Part shown: piece by piece, positions 20,878-25,790 of the stretch | How the letters are laid out: each line of letters starts with the position of its first letter | Position numbering within the stretch: the first letter of the stretch is position 1 | Assembly (NCBI GenBank): GCA_009731375.1 | Contig: BJOX01000091.1 | Coordinates: forward strand, 11,302-37,091 | Length of the DNA stretch: 25,790 nt | Origin: Paulinella micropora | Taxonomy: Eukaryota > Cercozoa > Imbricatea > Euglyphida | Direction: 5' to 3' | Program-made: the position numbers and the translations under genes | The notes under the pieces: model-generated | What the model was told of the DNA's origin: nothing | Databases searched by the model: none | Seen by the model: only the letters and a program-made list of their open reading frames with translations

Positions 20878-20920
<43 letters not shown>

Positions 20921-20980
20921 TAGAGAGGTAGGTCTATTTCTCCTTGCAACCTTGTCTAGACAAAGAGGTAGATAGGTAGG
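19960..20980 (+). repeat. Array E: ten direct copies of a conserved core separated by GATA/GGTA repeat
   Basis: The core AGGTCTATTTTTGCTTGCAA, then TCTTGCCTAGACAGAGGGGT, has TGCTTGCAATCT (or a variant) at 19968, 20067, 20151, 20247, 20374, 20470, 20579, 20695, 20811 and 20941. Spacing is 84-130 bp and varies only with microsatellite length. The cores are strongly conserved while the flanking repeat drifts. The first copy is fused to the end of array D. On the minus strand the core reads [13 protein letters not shown] within a repeat ORF; I do not take this as a gene. Confidence 0.92.
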
Positions 20981-20988
20981 TAGGTAGG

Positions 20989-21026
<38 letters not shown>

Positions 21027-21030
21027 TATT

Positions 21031-21066
<36 letters not shown>

Positions 21067-21077
21067 CAGAAAGATAG

Positions 21078-21108
<31 letters not shown>

Positions 21109-21140
21109 GTAGGTAGGTAGGTAGGTAGGTAGATAGATAT

Positions 21141-21192
<52 letters not shown>

Positions 21193-21233
21193 GTAGATAG
21201 ATAGATAGGCAAGCAGCCCGTCAGGCGTTTATT

Positions 21234-21290
<57 letters not shown>

Positions 21291-21314
21291 GGATAGGTAG
21301 GTAGGTAGGTAGAT
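20981..21314. repeat. (GATA)n/(GGTA)n with a small unique insert
   Basis: Imperfect GATA/GGTA array interrupted by GGCAAGCAGCCCGTCAGGCG at about 21208-21230. It ends at the retrotransposon 3' boundary. Confidence 0.93.
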
Positions 21315-21691
21315 GAGATGTCGCAAAGGAATGTAGTCCTTGCAGAGGAACGCACTTTCACATCAAACAGTAATTTGTGTACTGTGCATGTGTCCGGGAT
21401 GGGAATCACGGGTAGACTGTGTTCTGGAAAAAAGAAGAGGAGGAAGGACGTTGAAGAAAAAGGCAATCTAGGAATGGAGAGTGGGGAGGATAAGGAAGAA
21501 GAGAAAGAAAAGGAAGCCGTTAGTCCAAATGTTTTGAGCACCGTAAGCTTGCGCAAGCTACAATGATGACATTGTATGAGGCCTAAACCCCCGAAGGGAC
21601 CTAGCCCGGGCTATGCAACACTGGACGGCTGTGACGGAATGCAGTCACCGATACGGACTAGAGGAAGATTAGTCCAATTTTTGACTGCACA
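21315..21691 (-). mobile_element. 5'-truncated copy of the RLE retrotransposon (3' UTR and last codons)
   Basis: Matches 11948-12321 at roughly 97 percent. It carries the final codons of the ORF (NWTNLPLVRIGDCIPS), with the TAG stop changed to CAG, then the whole 3' UTR and the same GCGACATCTCATC end. (GATA/GGTA) lies directly on both sides. The break at 21691 is a typical 5' truncation. Confidence 0.93.
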
Positions 21692-21717
21692 GATGGATAG
21701 GTAGGTAGGTAGGTAGG

Positions 21718-21751
<34 letters not shown>

Positions 21752-22011
21752 TATTGGTAGGTAGGTAGGTAGATAGGTAGGTAGGTAGGTAGGTAGGTAG
21801 GTAGGCAGACAGTGGACAGATAGACAAAGTCGTACCAATTGTAACATGTCAATGGAAAGCTGTGCTCGACATGTAGTGGGCTCAAAACAAGTAGGAATAG
21901 GTAGGTAGGTAGGTAGGTAGGTAGGTAGGTAGGTAGGTAGACAGATAGACAGATAGATAAAAGTTGTACCAGTTGTGACATGTTGGTGTATAGCTGTGTT
22001 CGACATATAGC

Positions 22012-22061
<50 letters not shown>

Positions 22062-22164
22062 CAGATAGACAGATAGACATAGTTGTACCAGCTGTGACAT
22101 GTTGGTGTATAGCTGTGCTCGACATATAGCGATAGATAGATAGATTGGTAGGTAGGTAGGTAGG

Positions 22165-22196
<32 letters not shown>

Positions 22197-22249
22197 CAAA
22201 GTTGTACCAGCTGTAACATGTTGGTGTACAGCTGTGCTCGACATGTAGC

Positions 22250-22288
<39 letters not shown>

Positions 22289-22380
22289 GGATAGATAGAT
22301 AGATAGACAGACAGATAGACAGATAGACATAGTTGTACCAGCTTTGACATGTTGGTGTATAGCTGTGCTCGACATATAGC

Positions 22381-22422
<42 letters not shown>

Positions 22423-22500
22423 CAGATAGATAAAAGTGGTACCAGCTGAGACATGTTGGTGTACAGCTGTGCTCGACATGTAGTCACTTCGAAATCGGTA
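21692..22500 (+). repeat. Array F: six direct copies of a 55-nt core separated by GATA/GGTA/GACA repeat
   Basis: The core GTTGTACCAGCTGTGACATG, then TTGGTGTATAGCTGTGCTCGACATATAGCG, has GTACC at 21832, 21966, 22085, 22204, 22335 and 22439 (spacing 104-134). The first and last copies are the most diverged. Spacers are (GATA) with GGTA and GACA units. The core contains CAGCTG and ACATGT palindromes. There is no independent coding evidence. Confidence 0.92.
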
Positions 22501-22507
22501 CGTTCTT

Positions 22508-22533
22508 GAAGTAGACTGATACAACGATCGTCC

Positions 22534-22593
<60 letters not shown>

Positions 22594-22623
22594 TGAAGTA
22601 GACTGATACAACGATCGTCCTGC

Positions 22624-22678
<55 letters not shown>

Positions 22679-22746
22679 GAAGTAGACTGATACAACGATC
22701 GTCCTACAATAATAATAATAATGATAATAACAATAACAATAATAAC

Positions 22747-22803
<57 letters not shown>

Positions 22804-22867
22804 GATAATAATGATAATAATGATAATAATGATGATAATAATAATAATAATAATAGTAATAATAATA
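22508..22867 (+). repeat. Array G: three copies of a 27-nt core in (ATA)n, then (AAT)n
   Basis: GAAGTAGACTGATACAACGA TCGTCCT begins at 22508, 22595 and 22679 (periods 87 and 84), each followed by a pure (AAT)n block. From about 22720 the array becomes (AAT)n with AAC and ATG variants running into the SINE. Confidence 0.92.
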
Positions 22868-23095
22868 GTGCTTCTCTGTCAATGGCTGATGCAAATCTGC
22901 ACATGCGCCTCCATCGTCTCACCCGTGAGGGGAGTACGAAGAATTGACGATAGGCTCTAATGACACCCCCGCAAGGGCAGTTCCAACACTTCCAGACGGA
23001 CCGGTATGTTCAATGAAAATACTGGTGGCACCGACGGGAATCGAACTGGCGACAGGGCCCAGACGGTAGAACTTGACCACTGGGCTATCACGGTG
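22868..23095 (-). mobile_element. tRNA-derived SINE, most complete copy, with (ATT)n tail
   Basis: On the minus strand it reads CACCGTGATAGCCCAGTGGT (box A), then AGTTCGATTCC (box B), a unique body (ACATACCGGTCCGTCTGGAA, then GTGTTGGAACTGCCCTTGCG), and a 3' part ending TGACAGAGAAGCACT and (ATT)n. A 10-N gap lies at the 5' end (23096-23105). Pol III boxes about 30 nt apart and a simple-repeat tail are the usual design of a SINE. The tail (ATT)n is also the kind of repeat found upstream of other copies. The partner LINE is not in the window. Confidence 0.8.
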
Positions 23096-23105
23096 NNNNN
23101 NNNNN

Positions 23106-23142
<37 letters not shown>

Positions 23143-23151
23143 GTAGTAATG

Positions 23152-23190
<39 letters not shown>
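23106..23190. repeat. (AAT)n microsatellite
   Basis: (AAT)n with a short AGTAGTAATG variant, following the 10-N gap. Confidence 0.93.
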
Positions 23191-23364
23191 GTGTATCTCC
23201 TGCCAATTGCTGAGCCAAAAGGCCATGTGCATCCAGTCCTCCATTCCATAAGGAAAGTCTCCACACCAATCGGTGGAATAAAGGAAGTGACGGCATAGAA
23301 CATTACTCTAGGAGCTTTATACCAATCAGCCCATGGAAAGGACCGATGGCCTATGTACTCCCTA
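23191..23364 (-). mobile_element. ATT-flanked island sharing a core with the SINE
   Basis: About 170 bp of unique sequence with (AAT)n on both sides. TGCCAATTGCTGAGCC, GGCCATGTGCATCC and CCTCCATTCCAT line up with TGTCAATGGCTGATGC, GCACATGCGCC and CTCCATCGTCTC of the SINE 3' part. The head differs, and I see no box A or B. It is probably a related or chimeric short element. Confidence 0.5.

Positions 23365-23410
<46 letters not shown>
23365..23410. repeat. (AAT)n microsatellite
   Basis: Pure (AAT)n between two SINE-related islands. Confidence 0.93.
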
Positions 23411-23541
23411 TATTGATCTGTCATGGCTGAGCCCGAGGGCCAAGCGCCTCCATCCCTCGACCCAACAGGGACTACAGTGAGTATGTTGGGGAGGGAAGAG
23501 TGACTCTAACCATCCTGCAAGAGTGACTCTAACCATCCTGC

Positions 23542-23543
<2 letters not shown>
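23411..23543 (-). mobile_element. Second ATT-flanked island sharing the SINE core, with a 23-bp tandem duplication
   Basis: CTGTCATGGCTGAGCC, CAAGCGCCTCCATCC and GGGACTAC resemble the SINE's CTGTCAATGGCTGATGC, GCGCCTCCATCG and GGGGAGTAC. The far end carries two adjacent copies of a 23-bp unit (23498-23520 and 23521-23543). (AAT)n lies on both sides. Confidence 0.5.
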
Positions 23544-23598
<55 letters not shown>

Positions 23599-23628
23599 AA
23601 TAATGGTAATAATAATAATAATAATAAT
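23544..23628. repeat. (AAT)n microsatellite
   Basis: (AAT)n with ATG variants leading into the next SINE 3' end. Confidence 0.93.
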
Positions 23629-23714
23629 AGTGCTTCTCTGTCAATGGCTGATGCATTTCTGCACATGCGCCTCCATCGTCTCACCCGTGAGGGGAGTACG
23701 AAGAATTGACGATA
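23629..23714 (-). mobile_element. SINE copy, 3' part only, cut by a gap
   Basis: Nearly identical to 22868-22955 (TGCTTCTCTGTCAATGGCTG through GGGGAGTACGAAGAATTGAC). The remainder falls in the N run 23715-23933. Confidence 0.85.
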
Positions 23715-23933
23715 NNNNNNNNNNNNNNNNNNNNNNNNNNNNNNNNNNNNNNNNNNNNNNNNNNNNNNNNNNNNNNNNNNNNNNNNNNNNNNNNNNNNNN
23801 NNNNNNNNNNNNNNNNNNNNNNNNNNNNNNNNNNNNNNNNNNNNNNNNNNNNNNNNNNNNNNNNNNNNNNNNNNNNNNNNNNNNNNNNNNNNNNNNNNNN
23901 NNNNNNNNNNNNNNNNNNNNNNNNNNNNNNNNN
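23715..23933. other. Assembly gap (219 N)
   Basis: Probably holds the head of the SINE begun at 23629 and part of the following repeat. Confidence 0.99.
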
Positions 23934-24051
23934 AATAATAAGAATAATAAGAATAATAAGAATAATAAGAATAATAAGAATAATAAGAATAACAATAATA
24001 ATAATAATAATAATAAATTAATAATAATAATATATGATAATGATAATAATG

Positions 24052-24092
<41 letters not shown>
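23934..24092. repeat. (AATAAG)n then (AAT)n microsatellite
   Basis: Six or seven AATAAG units, then (AAT)n with ATG/TTA variants, running into a SINE 3' end. Confidence 0.93.
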
Positions 24093-24093
<1 letters not shown>

Positions 24094-24514
24094 GTGCTTC
24101 TCTGTCAATGGCTGATGCATTTCTGCACATGCGCCTCCATCATCTCACCCGTGAGGGGAGTACNNNNNNNNNNNNNNNNNNNNNNNNNNNNNNNNNNNNN
24201 NNNNNNNNNNNNNNNNNNNNNNNNNNNNNNNNNNNNNNNNNNNNNNNNNNNNNNNNNNNNNNNNNNNNNNNNNNNNNNNNNNNNNNNNNNNNNNNNNNNN
24301 NNNNNNNNNNNNNNNNNNNNNNNNNNNNNNNNNNNNNNNNNNNNNCCCCCGCAAAGGCAGTTCCAACACTTCCAGACGGACCGGTATGTTCAATGAAAAT
24401 ACTGGTCCAGACGGACCGGTATGTTCAATGAAAATACTGGTGGCACCGACGGGAATCGAACTGGCGACAGGGCCCAGATGGTAGAACTTGACCACTGGGC
24501 TATCACGGTGTCCA
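24093..24514 (-). mobile_element. SINE copy with internal gap and a 35-bp tandem duplication
   Basis: The 3' part is at 24093-24163, an N gap at 24164-24345, and the body and head at 24346-24514. The head ends ...CTATCACGGTGTCCA and abuts (AAT)n at 24515. A 35-bp unit is repeated in tandem (24372-24406 and 24407-24441), which the copy at 22868 lacks. Box B and box A lie at about 24450-24500 on the minus strand. Confidence 0.8.
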
Positions 24515-24515
24515 C

Positions 24516-24547
<32 letters not shown>
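24515..24547. repeat. (AAT)n microsatellite
   Basis: Short (AAT)n block upstream of the SINE in its own orientation, showing that the element has the same repeat on both sides. Confidence 0.92.
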
Positions 24548-25212
<665 letters not shown>

Positions 25213-25215
<3 letters not shown>

Positions 25216-25316
25216 TTGCTTGCGTGCTTGCGTATGTACATGTTTTTCCCTTGCTTTGTTTGTTTGACAGGTACGTGCTGCAAGTGTTTGTGTGTGAGCC
25301 ACGGTACGCGCGTTCT
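25213..25316. other. Unique stretch between repeats
   Basis: About 100 bp (CTTGCTTGCGTGCTTGCGTA, then GTTTGACAGGTACGTGCTGC) with no recognisable gene. TTTGACAG|GTACGT could be misread as a splice site, but nothing else supports this. Confidence 0.4.
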
Positions 25317-25600
<284 letters not shown>

Positions 25601-25790
25601 TTGTAGCTTGCGCAAGCTTACGGTGCTCAAAACACTTGGACTAACGGCTTCCTTTTCTTTCTCTTCTTCCTTATCCTCCCACTCTCCATTCCTAGATTGC
25701 CTTTTTCTTCAACGTCCTTCCTCCTCTTCTTTTTCCAGAACACAGTCTACCCGTGATTCCCATCCCGGACACATGCACAGTACACAAATT
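25601..25790 (+). mobile_element. 5'-truncated copy of the RLE retrotransposon 3' UTR (runs off the window)
   Basis: Reads TTGTAGCTTGCGCAAGCTTA and on to the window end as the reverse complement of about 12004-12194. Unlike the other copies it lies on the plus strand, and here its 5' flank is (CTAT)n, so its sense strand again matches the TATC strand. The truncation falls in the twin-palindrome region of the 3' UTR. Confidence 0.92.

Noticed and set aside
19960-22500. CRISPR-like appearance (conserved cores at regular spacing)
   Set aside because: The parts between cores are tetranucleotide repeat and not unique spacers, the setting is eukaryotic, and no cas genes are present.

Overview
This is a eukaryotic genomic window made mostly of repeats. 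The support for a nuclear eukaryotic source is a non-LTR retrotransposon with a restriction-like endonuclease, a tRNA-derived SINE, TA-flanked MITEs, a plausible splice donor and AATAAA signal, and many kilobases of (GATA)n, (ATT)n, (AAG)n, (GA)n and (GT)n. It looks most like an invertebrate animal or a large-genome protist; I cannot name the organism. No conventional multi-exon host gene can be read with confidence. Five N gaps (5484-5493, 9456-9904, 23096-23105, 23715-23933, 24164-24345) mark assembly breaks in or beside repeats.

Layout. 1-5100 is the least repetitive part: a possible 162-aa coiled-coil ORF (minus strand, 190-678), short inverted repeats, a (CCAT)/(GGAT) microsatellite, a 185-bp tandem duplication with exon-like reading, and quiet AT-rich DNA. 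5099-5369 and 5731-5919 are two MITEs with long terminal inverted repeats and TA flanks. 6007-7680 is almost pure purine (AAG/AAC/GAT/CAG) repeat. 7804-9370 and 10107-10660 are CTAT/GATA/GGTA and ATC/ATT arrays broken by small conserved non-repetitive cores. 10661-11558 is a GC-rich, hairpin-rich island of unknown identity.

11948-16536 is the centre of interest. It holds a young RLE-type non-LTR retrotransposon (open frame 12260-15720, minus strand, with RT, CCHC and PD..E..K endonuclease motifs) joined head-on to an internal fragment of a nearly identical copy (15721-16536). The whole 4.6-kb block sits inside a (GATA)n tract. A paralogous copy of the same flanking DNA without the insertion lies at 17041-17700, so the window carries its own empty site. 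Two more 3'-end copies (21315-21691 and 25601-25790) also sit in GATA/TATC repeats, all with the element's sense strand matching the TATC strand. This points to a retrotransposon that targets, or is tailed by, the TATC microsatellite.

16537-22500 is GATA/CTAT DNA organised into arrays of a short conserved core plus microsatellite. One array (18713-19941) carries four related TIR elements in strictly alternating orientation at the same place in each unit. 22506-24547 is (ATT)n DNA holding copies of a tRNA-derived SINE and relatives that share a core. 24548-25212 is GA/GT repeat, and the window ends in CTAT repeat and the third retrotransposon 3' end.

The general picture is of microsatellites acting as landing sites and spacers for retroelements: a TATC-associated LINE and an ATT-associated SINE, with tandem amplification of microsatellite-plus-core units around them.
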